This document shows positions 43,701 to 54,687 of a DNA stretch of 64,000 bases, piece by piece; within the stretch, counting starts at the first letter, position 1; every line of letters begins with the position of its first letter. The notes under the pieces are model-generated. The model saw only the letters and a program-made list of their open reading frames with translations. It did not search any database and was not told the origin of the DNA. Source of the stretch: Cellulomonas sp. P24 (GTDB lineage Bacteria > Actinomycetota > Actinomycetes > Actinomycetales > Cellulomonadaceae); NCBI RefSeq assembly GCF_024704385.1, contig NZ_JAJDFX010000002.1, positions 434,001 to 498,000 on the forward strand, given 5' to 3'. The position numbers and the translations under genes were made by a program.

Positions 43701-45833
43701 GCCGCTGCCCTCACCCTCGACCCGACCCTCCTGGCGGAGCTCCTCGGCCACGGTGCCGGTTCCCAGCTCGCCGAGCTGCTCGACCCCGAGGTCATCGAAC
43801 GCACCGAACGCGAGCTCGGGGCGCTGACCCGGGAACGGCAGGCCCGCGACGCCGAGGCGGTCGCCGACCTCGTCCGCCGGCACGGCCCCCTGACGACCGG
43901 CGACGTCGAGGCGCGTACCCGCGAGGACGTCCGCGACCGCACCACCCGGTGGCTCGAGGACCTCGAGTCGGCACGGCGGGTGATCCGGGTCCGTTTCGCG
44001 ACGGACCGGACCTCGGCGGCGGGCGGCGGGCGAGCATCCGAGCACTGGGCCGCCGTCGAGGACGCCGGACGGCTGAGGGACGCACTCGGGGTCGCGCTGC
44101 CCGTCGGGATCTCGGAGGCGTTCACCGAGGTCGTCCGCGACCCTCTCGGTGACCTGCTCCGTCGGCACGCACGCACCCGCGGGCCGTTCACCGCCGCGTC
44201 GGCTGCCGCCCGGTTCGGCCTCGGCGTCGCGGTGGTGACCGACGTGCTCGACCGTCTGGTCGCCTGCGGGACGCTCGTCGCAGGTCGCCTGAGACCCGAG
44301 GTGCTCGGCGGGATCGGAGCCGAGTACTGCGACGTCGACGTCCTGCGCACGCTTCGGCGTCGATCGCTGGCAGCGCTGCGATCGGAGGTCGAGCCTGTCC
44401 CGGAGACCACCCTCGGCGTGTTCCTCCCCCGGTGGCACGCGATCGGTCAGCTCGGCGGCGTGGACGGGCTCGCACGCGCGATCGAGCAGCTGTCGGGTGC
44501 CGTCGTGCCCGCATCCGCCCTCGAGTCGCTCATCCTTCCCGCGCGCGTGCGGGACTACACCCCGCACCTGCTCGACGAGCTCACCGCCTCAGGTGCGGTC
44601 CTGTGGTGCGGGCACGGCACCACACCGGGGGGTGACGGGCTGATCAGCCTCCACCTGACGGTCGACGCCGCCCTGACCCTCCCCGAACCGCCGGACGCGG
44701 ATCAGCTCCGCACGCTCGACTCCGCCGTCCACGCGGCCGTGCTCGCCGCTCTCGCGGGCGGTGGGGCGTACTTCATGGCCGGGCTCGTCACGCGTGCGGC
44801 CGAGATCGTGGCGGCAGGGGCGCCAGGTCCGGGTGTCGACGGCGACAGCCGGGTGCCGTCAGCACCGGACAGCAGGGCACCAGGAGGCGGGGCATCAGGC
44901 AACGCGGGCGCGCCGGTGACCGTCGACACGCGCACGGTCGCGGCAGCGGTCTGGGACCTCGTCTGGGCAGGCATGGTCACCAACGACAGCCTCGGACCTC
45001 TGCGCGCGCACCTCGGGCCGCGTGCCCGCGCACCCCGCTCGGCGAGCGGTGCGCCCCGGGGCTCACGGGCGCCGGCTCGTCTCTCCTTCGCCGGTCGCGT
45101 CGGCTCCCCCGTGCTCGCCGAGCATGCCGGCAGGTGGTCGCTGCTCCCCAGCCGCGAGCCCGACCCGACCGTGCGCATGCACGCGCTCGCCTCCCGGCTG
45201 CTCGCACGGCACGGCGTGATCACCCGCGCCATCGCGCCGTCGGAGCGACTGGGTGCACGCTTCGGCGCGCTGTACCGGGTGCTCGCCATGTCCGAGACCG
45301 TTGGCCAGGTGCGCCGGGGGTACTTCGTCGAGCATCTCGGCGGCTCCCAGTTCGCTCTTCCCGCCGCTGTCGACCAGCTACGTGCCGATGCCCGCGACCT
45401 CGATCCGACGGGTCCCCGGACGGAGGTTGTCGTGACTCTCCTGGCGGCCACCGACCCGGCCAACCCGTACGGCGCTGCCCTCCCCTGGCCGGCACCCGTC
45501 GTCCCGCATGAGCCCGGTGACGGAGGCGGGCACCGACCAGGTCGCAAGGCCGGGGCGGCGGTCGTCCTCGTCGCCGGGGCGTTGGCCCTCTTCGTCGAAC
45601 GCGGAGGCCGCAGCATCCTGTCGTTCACCGACGACCCCGACGTCCTGCGCCACGCGTGCGAGCGGTTGGCCACGGAGATCCGGAGCGGTTCGTTGGGACG
45701 CGTGGTGCTCACCCGGGCCGACGGCACCGACCTGCTCGGACCGCACCGGCCGACGACCCGGCTCGCCGCCGCCCTCACCGACGTGGGGTTCGCGCCCACA
45801 CCCCGCGGACTGCACCTCTCAGGGCAGCGATGA
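40782..45833 (+). CDS. lhr: Lhr-type ATP-dependent DNA helicase
   Basis: 1683 aa from ATG 40782. RecA-like core: [88 protein letters not shown]. Winged-helix and Lhr-core domains follow, then the ~800-residue C-terminal domain of full-length Lhr, ending in [10 protein letters not shown]-type helices. A 3'-5' single-strand translocase and RNA:DNA helicase of the damage response. nei2 follows after 36 bp, a pair also found in mycobacteria. Confidence 0.93.
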   Translation: [1683 protein letters not shown]

Positions 45834-45869
45834 GCCGCACCACGAGCGCTCGCCACGCGGACTCGATCC

Positions 45870-46688
45870 ATGCCTGAGGGGGACGTCGTGCGTCGGACCG
45901 CGCACCGGCTGGACCAGGCGCTCGCCGGCCGGCGCCTGGTGCGCGCCGAGCTGCGATGGCCGAGCGTGGCCGGGATCGAGCTCGCGGGCCGATCGGTGCT
46001 CGGGACCATCGCCTACGGGAAGCACCTGCTCACACGCATCGACGACGGCCGCACCCTGCACACCCACCTCCGGATGGAAGGCTCGTGGTCGATCGTGCGC
46101 ACCGGCACCCGGGAGGCCGCCGGGCGCGGACCATTCGTCAGGGTCGTCCTCGCTGCCGAGCCCTGGACCGCGATCGGTGACCGGCTCGGGATGGTCGACG
46201 TCCTCGCCACGCGGGACGAGCCCCGGCTCCTCGCCCACCTCGGACCGGATCTGCTGGCCGACGACTTCGTCGACGACGGCCTCGGACGCGCACTCCGCTC
46301 GCTGCATCGCGATCCGGACCGTGCCGTCTGCGACGCCCTGCTCGACCAGTCGGTCGTGGCGGGGATCGGCACGATCTTCACGGCGGAGTCGCTCTACGCC
46401 GAGCGCCTGTGGCCCTGGGTGCGCAGCGCTGACGTCCCCGACCCGCGCGCGCTCCTGCTGACCGCTCGGCGCCTGATGATCGGCGCGCTGGAGAAGCCAT
46501 GGCGCCCCGGACTCAGCGACCAGCGTGGACTCCCTGCGGTGCACGGGCGGGCTCGGCAACCGTGCCGCCACTGCGGCACGACCATCAGCGTCCGACAGTC
46601 AGGCCCACCCGCCAGGCAACGGCCGATCTTCTACTGCCCGGCATGCCAGGCCCAGGGTCCGCCAGCTCGCGCGGAGACGCCACCATGA
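45870..46688 (+). CDS. nei2: DNA glycosylase/AP lyase, Nei2/Fpg family
   Basis: 272 aa. MPEGDVVRRTAHRLDQALAG has the catalytic N-terminal Pro2 and Glu3. YGKHLLTRIDDGRTLHTHLRMEGSW, DQSVVAGIGTIFTAESLY (helix-two-turn-helix), and a C-terminal zinc finger (CRHCG ... YCPACQ) complete the fold. It removes oxidised pyrimidines and cleaves AP sites. It lies 36 bp after lhr on the same strand, likely one transcript. Confidence 0.92.
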   Translation: MPEGDVVRRTAHRLDQALAGRRLVRAELRWPSVAGIELAGRSVLGTIAYGKHLLTRIDDGRTLHTHLRMEGSWSIVRTGTREAAGRGPFVRVVLAAEPWTAIGDRLGMVDVLATRDEPRLLAHLGPDLLADDFVDDGLGRALRSLHRDPDRAVCDALLDQSVVAGIGTIFTAESLYAERLWPWVRSADVPDPRALLLTARRLMIGALEKPWRPGLSDQRGLPAVHGRARQPCRHCGTTISVRQSGPPARQRPIFYCPACQAQGPPARAETPP

Positions 46689-46694
46689 GATCGC

Positions 46695-46726
46695 CCAGCG
46701 CGCACCTGATCCAGCGCACACCTGAT
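46695..46726. repeat. 16-bp direct tandem duplication
   Basis: CCAGCGCGCACCTGAT followed at once by CCAGCGCACACCTGAT (one mismatch), between the convergent nei2 and clgR genes. Confidence 0.7.
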
Positions 46727-46795
46727 CGAACGTCACGGCGCCACCTGCTCGAGTGGCACGCCCCGCACCGCTCGGCATCCCTCCCGCGAGCGGAC

Positions 46796-47134
46796 TCAGC
46801 CGACGCGCGCGAGCTCACCTCGTGCTCGCGCCCAGTCGCGACCGAGATCGCCGACCGATCCGACGAGCTCCGCAGGGACGGTGTCCGGGATCAGCAGACC
46901 CTCGGCCACCGCAACACGGTCGCTGACCTCACGAAGGACGATCGACAGCGGCACGTCCAGCGCCTCGCAGATGCTCGCGAGAAGCTCGGACGACGCCTCC
47001 TTCTGCCCGCGCTCGACCTCGCTCAGGTACCCGAGCGAGACACGCGCAGCAGACGACACCTCACGAAGGGTGCGCCCCTGACGCTGGCGTGCATCGCGCA
47101 GCACGTCGCCGATCTCGCGTCGTAGAACTATCAC
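46796..47134 (-). CDS. clgR: XRE-family regulator, ClgR-like
   Basis: 112 aa from GTG 47134 ([44 protein letters not shown]), the conserved ClgR start, with GGGGGA upstream; longer frames run to 47311 without similarity. One helix-turn-helix plus a short Asp/Leu-rich tail. ClgR activates clp protease genes and, in actinobacteria, other stress genes. It follows cinA after 273 bp, the usual ftsK-pgsA-cinA-clgR order. Confidence 0.88.
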   Translation of the reverse strand: MIVLRREIGDVLRDARQRQGRTLREVSSAARVSLGYLSEVERGQKEASSELLASICEALDVPLSIVLREVSDRVAVAEGLLIPDTVPAELVGSVGDLGRDWARARGELARVG

Positions 47135-47233
47135 CTGGCGTCCCCCTCTCGTGTCCCGTTCCGGCTCCTGCCGTGCCGCGAACCCTGGACCGGTCGCCCC
47201 GATCCCGCGCGCCACGACACCCAGTCCCTCCTT

Positions 47234-47251
47234 GGTAGGAAGACTCCTACC
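47234..47251. promoter_or_regulatory. Inverted repeat upstream of clgR
   Basis: GGTAGGA-AGAC-TCCTACC, 7-bp perfect arms, about 100 bp before the clgR start. Candidate operator or leader hairpin; it does not match the ClgR consensus I know. Confidence 0.45.
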
Positions 47252-47407
47252 GTACCGTGCGAACTCCGTCCCTCGACGGGGTGCACGGGCACCTCTCTCA
47301 CCTGACGTCACACAGGTCTCAACGTCTGACCATCGGCACGTGTTCCCCCTCGCACAAGCACTTCGCCCGGGGAATCACCCGGACGGCCCGCCCACGCCCG
47401 GGCGCAC

Positions 47408-47935
47408 TCACCTGTCGACGGTGGGCGCCGACGCATCAACGGTGATGACGACGCCGAGGGCGAGCTCCAACGCGAGCTCGCATGTCGCACGCCGCACGGC
47501 CGCACGATCACCGGGCAGGACCACGGACTCGACCCGGGCACCGCCTGGTCCGACGGCCGCCACGTGGACCTCTCCAGGAAGATGACCGTCCTGCGGATCG
47601 GGGCCCGCCACACCGGTCGTCGCGACCCCGACGTCCGCCCCGAGACGCTCGCGGACCCCGACCGCCATGGCCAGCGCGACGTCCCGGTCCACCGCGCCGC
47701 GGGCGGCGAGCAGGTCGGCTTCCACTCCCAGCAGGGAGGCCTTAAGGTCGGTCGCGTACGCGACGACCCCGCCGCGCAGGACCCGAGAAGCGCCGGGGAC
47801 GTCCACGAGCGACGAGACGACGGCACCGCCGGTGAGCGACTCCGCGACGGCGACCGTCAGACCACGCGAGACCAGGCCGTCGACGAGGGTGCGGGCCAGC
47901 TCCGCCGAGCGTCGCCCACTCGCGTCATCACGCAC
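47408..47935 (-). CDS. cinA: CinA C-terminal domain protein (nicotinamide-nucleotide amidase)
   Basis: 175 aa. Single CinA C-terminal domain: LTVAVAESLTGGAVVSSLVDVPGASRVLRGGVVAYATDLKASLLGV and VGVATTGVAGPDPQDGHLPGEV. The N-terminal pyrophosphatase domain of long CinA is absent, the short PncC type. It deamidates NMN to NaMN in the pyridine nucleotide cycle. 42 bp after pgsA. Confidence 0.9.
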   Translation of the reverse strand: MRDDASGRRSAELARTLVDGLVSRGLTVAVAESLTGGAVVSSLVDVPGASRVLRGGVVAYATDLKASLLGVEADLLAARGAVDRDVALAMAVGVRERLGADVGVATTGVAGPDPQDGHLPGEVHVAAVGPGGARVESVVLPGDRAAVRRATCELALELALGVVITVDASAPTVDR

Positions 47936-47977
47936 CGCGCGACACCTCGGGTGCGGGGGCCGTCGCCGGCCCGTCGC

Positions 47978-48556
47978 TCACGTCCGCGCCGCCCGTCGGA
48001 TCTGCACGACCCGCAGGACATACTCCACCCCGGTGACGACCGTGGCCGCGACAGCGAGGCCCATCGTCACGGCGGCCACGAACGAGACGGCCGACGGAAG
48101 GCTGCCGAGCGGCAGGAGGTACAGGCCGATGGCGACCGACTGGAGCACGGTCTTGATCTTGCCGCCGCGAGACGCCGGCAGGACGACGTACCGGAGCACG
48201 AGCAACCGCATGACCGTGATCCCGAGCTCCCGGACCAGGATCACCACGGTGACCCACCAGGGAAGCTCACCGAGAGCGCTGAGGATGACCAGCGCCGTCC
48301 CCATGAGGAGCTTGTCCGCGATCGGGTCGAGGAGCTTCCCGAGGTCCGTGATGCGATCGAGCCGACGCGCCAGGTAGCCGTCGAGGCGATCGGTCACGGC
48401 AGCGAGCACGAACACCGCCGTGGCCACCAGACGCCACCCGGTGCTCGTCGCACCGTCCGCGAGCATGGCCGCAGCGAACACCGGCACGAGCGCGATCCTG
48501 ACCACGGTCACGACGTTCGGCGCGTTCCAGCTGGAAGGAGGAGTAGTGCCTGTCAC
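47978..48556 (-). CDS. pgsA: Phosphatidylglycerophosphate synthase
   Basis: 192 aa from GTG 48556, overlapping the GGDEF/EAL stop (GTGA). A -10-like TACGCT 6 nt upstream also allows a leaderless transcript. CDP-alcohol phosphotransferase motif DRLDGYLARRLDRITDLGKL...DPIAD (Asp56, 59, 77, 81) and four to five membrane helices. It makes phosphatidylglycerophosphate from CDP-diacylglycerol and glycerol-3-phosphate. Confidence 0.93.
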   Translation of the reverse strand: MTGTTPPSSWNAPNVVTVVRIALVPVFAAAMLADGATSTGWRLVATAVFVLAAVTDRLDGYLARRLDRITDLGKLLDPIADKLLMGTALVILSALGELPWWVTVVILVRELGITVMRLLVLRYVVLPASRGGKIKTVLQSVAIGLYLLPLGSLPSAVSFVAAVTMGLAVAATVVTGVEYVLRVVQIRRAART

Positions 48557-50804
48557 TCCTGCAGCGTAGAGGGCACGGCGGCGCACGCGGCACCGATCGC
48601 CCGGCGAGGCGCCGCGCCCGTCACAGCTCGGTCTCCGGCCGCCCCCCCACCGAAGAGCCAGCCCTGCCCGTACCGCCATCCGCTCGCGTACAGGAAGTCC
48701 GCCTGCTCGACGTTCTCGATCCCCTCGGCGATCGTGATCATCGTCAGATCGCGGGCGAGCGACCCGAGGGCTCGTGCGACCTTCGCCGCAGCCGGGTCGT
48801 CGGGGATGCCGGACGTGAAGGACTGGTCGAGCTTCACCCCGTTCACCGGCAGGTCACGCAGGTACGACAGCGGCGAGATGCCCGTGCCGAAGTCGTCGAG
48901 CAGGATCGGCACCCCGGCTGCGCGCAGCTGCGTGAGCTCGTGCCGCACGCGGGTCCCCGAGTCGATCAGCGAGGACTCCGTGAGCTCGACGACGAGGCGT
49001 CCGGGTGCGACGCGCATGCGCGAGATCTCCCAGAGCACCCGGGCGACGAACTCACCGTCGCCGAGCTGGTCCCCGGACGCGTTGATCGACACCCACCTGG
49101 TCTGGTCCTTGCACCGCGCGAGATACGCCACGGCCTCGGTGACGACCCAGGCGCCGAGCTGCACGCCGAGACCGGCCTCCTCCGCGACGCCGAGGAACTG
49201 GTCGGGGAGCAGCATGCCGCGCTGCGGGTGCTGCCAGCGGATGAGCGCCTCGTGCCCCATGACGCGCTCGTCGGAGAGCGCCACGATCGGCTGGTAGTGC
49301 AGGGTGAGCTGCCCGTTCGTGAGGGCGTCCGTCAGCTCGGCATGAAGGCTCGTCGAGACCCCGCTCGCTGCCATGGACGGGTCGTAGACCTCGGTGCGGC
49401 CTCGCCCGGCCGCCTTCGCCCGGTAGAGCGCGGCGTCCGCCGCCGCGAGCAGGCCCGGGGCGCCGTTCGCGAGCGTGTCCGCATCGGCGAAGGCGATCCC
49501 GATGCTCGCACGGACCGCGATGCGCTTCCGCTGGAACCGCAGCGGCTCCCGGAGCCCACCGTGCACCGCTGCGGCCACCTCGACGACGGTGCGCGCGCTG
49601 TCGAGGTCCTGGAGGACGACGACGAACTCGTCACCGCCGAGCCGAGCGACCGTGCCGCGTCCTCCCGCCGCAGCGCGCAGCACCCCGGCGACGTGCACGA
49701 GCACCTCGTCACCCGCCGCGTGCCCGAGCCTGTCGTTGATCGCCTTGAAGCGGTCGAGGTCGCACGCCATCACCGCGAGCCTCCCCGCGGCCCCCGGCTG
49801 CTCGATCACGGACTGCAGGACCTCCTGCAGCAGCGTCCGGTTCGCCAGCCCGGTCAGCGGGTCGTGCATCGCGCGATGGGTCAGCATCTCCGCCTGCAGC
49901 CGCGACTCGGTGCTGTCCCTGACCTGCACGACGAAGTGGTCCGGCGCGCCGTCCGGGGTGCGGGCGAGTGCGACGTCGAGGACGGCCCAGACCTCGTGGC
50001 CGTCCGCGCGCAGGTACCGCTTCTCCTGGGAGAACCGGTGCGTCTCGCCGTCGAGCAGCCGCGCGACCTCGGCACGTTCTGCGGCTCGCTCGTCGGGGTG
50101 CGAGAGCGCAAGCAGCTCGTAGCCGCGCAGGGCATCGACCGTGGTGCCCAGCAACTCGGCGAAGGCCGCGTTCACCTCGACGAGGCGCCACCTGAGGTCG
50201 ACGAGCGCCATGCCGATCGGGGCGTTCTCCATCGCGACGCGGAACTGGGTCTCGCTCCGCTCGAGCGCCGCCTTGGTCTGCTGGCGGTTCGTGACGTCCG
50301 TGAGCAGCGACAGCACCGCCACCGCGGATCCGTCGCCGTTCGGCACGAACGACGTCGAGACCTGGACGGCACGGATCATCTCCTGGCCGAGACCGGCACG
50401 ACCCACGCCGACGAGCACAGGCTCGGCTGGTCGTCCCGGGCTCCCGCTCGTGCGCCGGGCCCCGAACACCCCGGCCGGTACCATCGCGAGCCCGTGCTCG
50501 TCGACGACGACGAGCCCGAGGTCGTTGATGTGGCGGCCGACCGCGTTGCTCGCCTCGACGTCCAGCATGTCGCACGCGGCCGGGTTGAGGTCCAGCACCG
50601 CGCCCCCGAGGGTCTGGAGCACGAGCCCCTCGCGCGTCGCGGCCTTGATCGCCTCGTACCACCGGTGCAGGCGGGCGATCTCGAGGCGGTCTGCCGACCA
50701 CTGCCGCGTCGCGCGACGCAGCCGCAGGACCAGCACGACGACGCCGAGCGTGGCGACGAGCGCGACGGCCACGGCCACCAGATCGAGCAGCGTCGCCCGA
50801 CCGA

Positions 50805-50826
<22 letters not shown>
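48553..50826 (-). CDS. PAS-PAS-GGDEF-EAL cyclic-di-GMP signalling protein
   Basis: 757 aa from GTG 50826, overlapping ftsK by 22 bp. One membrane helix (residues 11-35), two PAS domains (about 55-130 and 190-310), GGDEF domain with intact [10 protein letters not shown], and EAL domain ([24 protein letters not shown]). Both active sites look complete, so it could make and break c-di-GMP. An insertion into the otherwise conserved ftsK-pgsA-cinA set. Confidence 0.9.
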
Positions 50827-53483
<2,657 letters not shown>

Positions 53484-53759
53484 AGTCCTCACGGTAGCGG
53501 TGAGGCGCGCCCTGGACCGGGAGCGCAGCCACGTGCGTGTCGGTCGCCGACCCGCAGTGTCGGTCAACCGCACGCAGTGTCGGTCGCCGGGCCTAGGCTC
53601 CTCCTGCTGCACTGCCCGACGACGGGCCCGACGACGAGCCATCCGACGATGCCGTACCGGCACTGAGCCGCGACGACCTCCGTCCAGACGCATCGCGTGG
53701 GAGCCCGCCTGCACGTGACGGTGCACGGTGGACAGCTCCAGAGCACAGGAAGGCACGGC
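53484..53759. other. Divergent region between ftsK and the EamA gene
   Basis: 276 bp, no coding frame. It holds the ftsK -10 (minus strand), three 20-bp-spaced repeats and a promoter facing right (see 53537-53599); the remainder to 53759 is the leader of the EamA transcript with AGGAAGG before its start. Confidence 0.6.
53537..53599 (+). promoter_or_regulatory. Triple GTGTCGGTC repeat with PafBC-like promoter
   Basis: GTGTCGGTC occurs at 53537, 53557 and 53577, a strict 20-bp period. The third copy is followed by exactly 8 nt and then -10 TAGGCT (53594-53599), the geometry of the TTGTCRGTG-N8-TANNNT promoters, with 7 of 9 matches. Confidence 0.6.
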
Positions 53760-54668
53760 ATGACGCGGCGAGGATGGCTGCTGCTCGGTGCGGTCGGCGC
53801 GATCTGGGGCATCCCCTACCTGCTCATCAAGATCGCCGTCGCCGAGGTCTCGCCCCCGACGATCGTCTTCGCCCGCACGGCCGTCGGGGCGATCGTCCTG
53901 ATGCCGTTCGCTCTCCGGTCCGGTGGCCTGCGTCCGTTGCGCGGGCGCTGGACCGCCGTCGCCATGTTCGCCGCACTCGAGATCGTCGGCCCATGGCTGC
54001 TGCTCTCGAACGCCGAGCGGGTCCTGGCGAGCTCGACGACCGGGCTGCTCGTGGCGACCGTCCCCATCCTCGCCGTCGTGCTCGGGCGGTTCGTGGGCGA
54101 CCGCCGCCCGGTCTCCGCCGTGCGCTGGGTCGGGCTGGTCGTCGGTCTCGGCGGGGTGGTCCTGCTGCTCGGCCCCGGTGCCGTGCACGGCCACGCGTGG
54201 TCTCTCGGCCAGGTGCTCCTCGCAGCGCTCGGGTACGCGATCGCCCCGATCGTGGCGGACCGAGCGCTGCGAGGCGTGCCGGCCGTGACGCTCACAGCGG
54301 CCTGCCTGACCCTCGCCGCCCTCGTCTACGCGCCGGTCGTCGCCGCGACGGGTCTGCACACCGCACCGGGCCCCGGCACGATCGCGGCCCTCCTGACGCT
54401 CGGCGTCGTCTGCACCGCACTGGCCTTCGTCCTGTTCTTCGCCCTGATCACCGAGGTCGGCGCCGCACGCTCGACACTGGTCGCCTACATCAACCCGGTG
54501 GTCGCCGTCGCTCTCGGTGCCGCCGTGCTCTCGGAACCGATCACGCCGCTCGTGGTCATCGCCATGGTGCTCATCGTGGGGGGCTCCGCCGCCGGCTCGC
54601 ACCGGTCACCGGTGCCTGACCGGTCGGCGGACCAGGACGCGCCCGTCGCCGGAGCCGCGGCAGCCTGA
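53760..54668 (+). CDS. EamA/DMT-family transporter
   Basis: 302 aa from ATG 53760 (AGGAAGG 7 nt upstream). Ten predicted hydrophobic helices in two EamA repeats: [21 protein letters not shown] with [11 protein letters not shown] at the start, and [36 protein letters not shown] at the end. Drug/metabolite exporters of this family move amino acids, nucleobases or other metabolites; substrate unknown. Divergent from ftsK, convergent with rnj. Confidence 0.88.
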   Translation: MTRRGWLLLGAVGAIWGIPYLLIKIAVAEVSPPTIVFARTAVGAIVLMPFALRSGGLRPLRGRWTAVAMFAALEIVGPWLLLSNAERVLASSTTGLLVATVPILAVVLGRFVGDRRPVSAVRWVGLVVGLGGVVLLLGPGAVHGHAWSLGQVLLAALGYAIAPIVADRALRGVPAVTLTAACLTLAALVYAPVVAATGLHTAPGPGTIAALLTLGVVCTALAFVLFFALITEVGAARSTLVAYINPVVAVALGAAVLSEPITPLVVIAMVLIVGGSAAGSHRSPVPDRSADQDAPVAGAAAA

Positions 54669-54687
54669 CCGCAGCCGCTCGGCGGCG

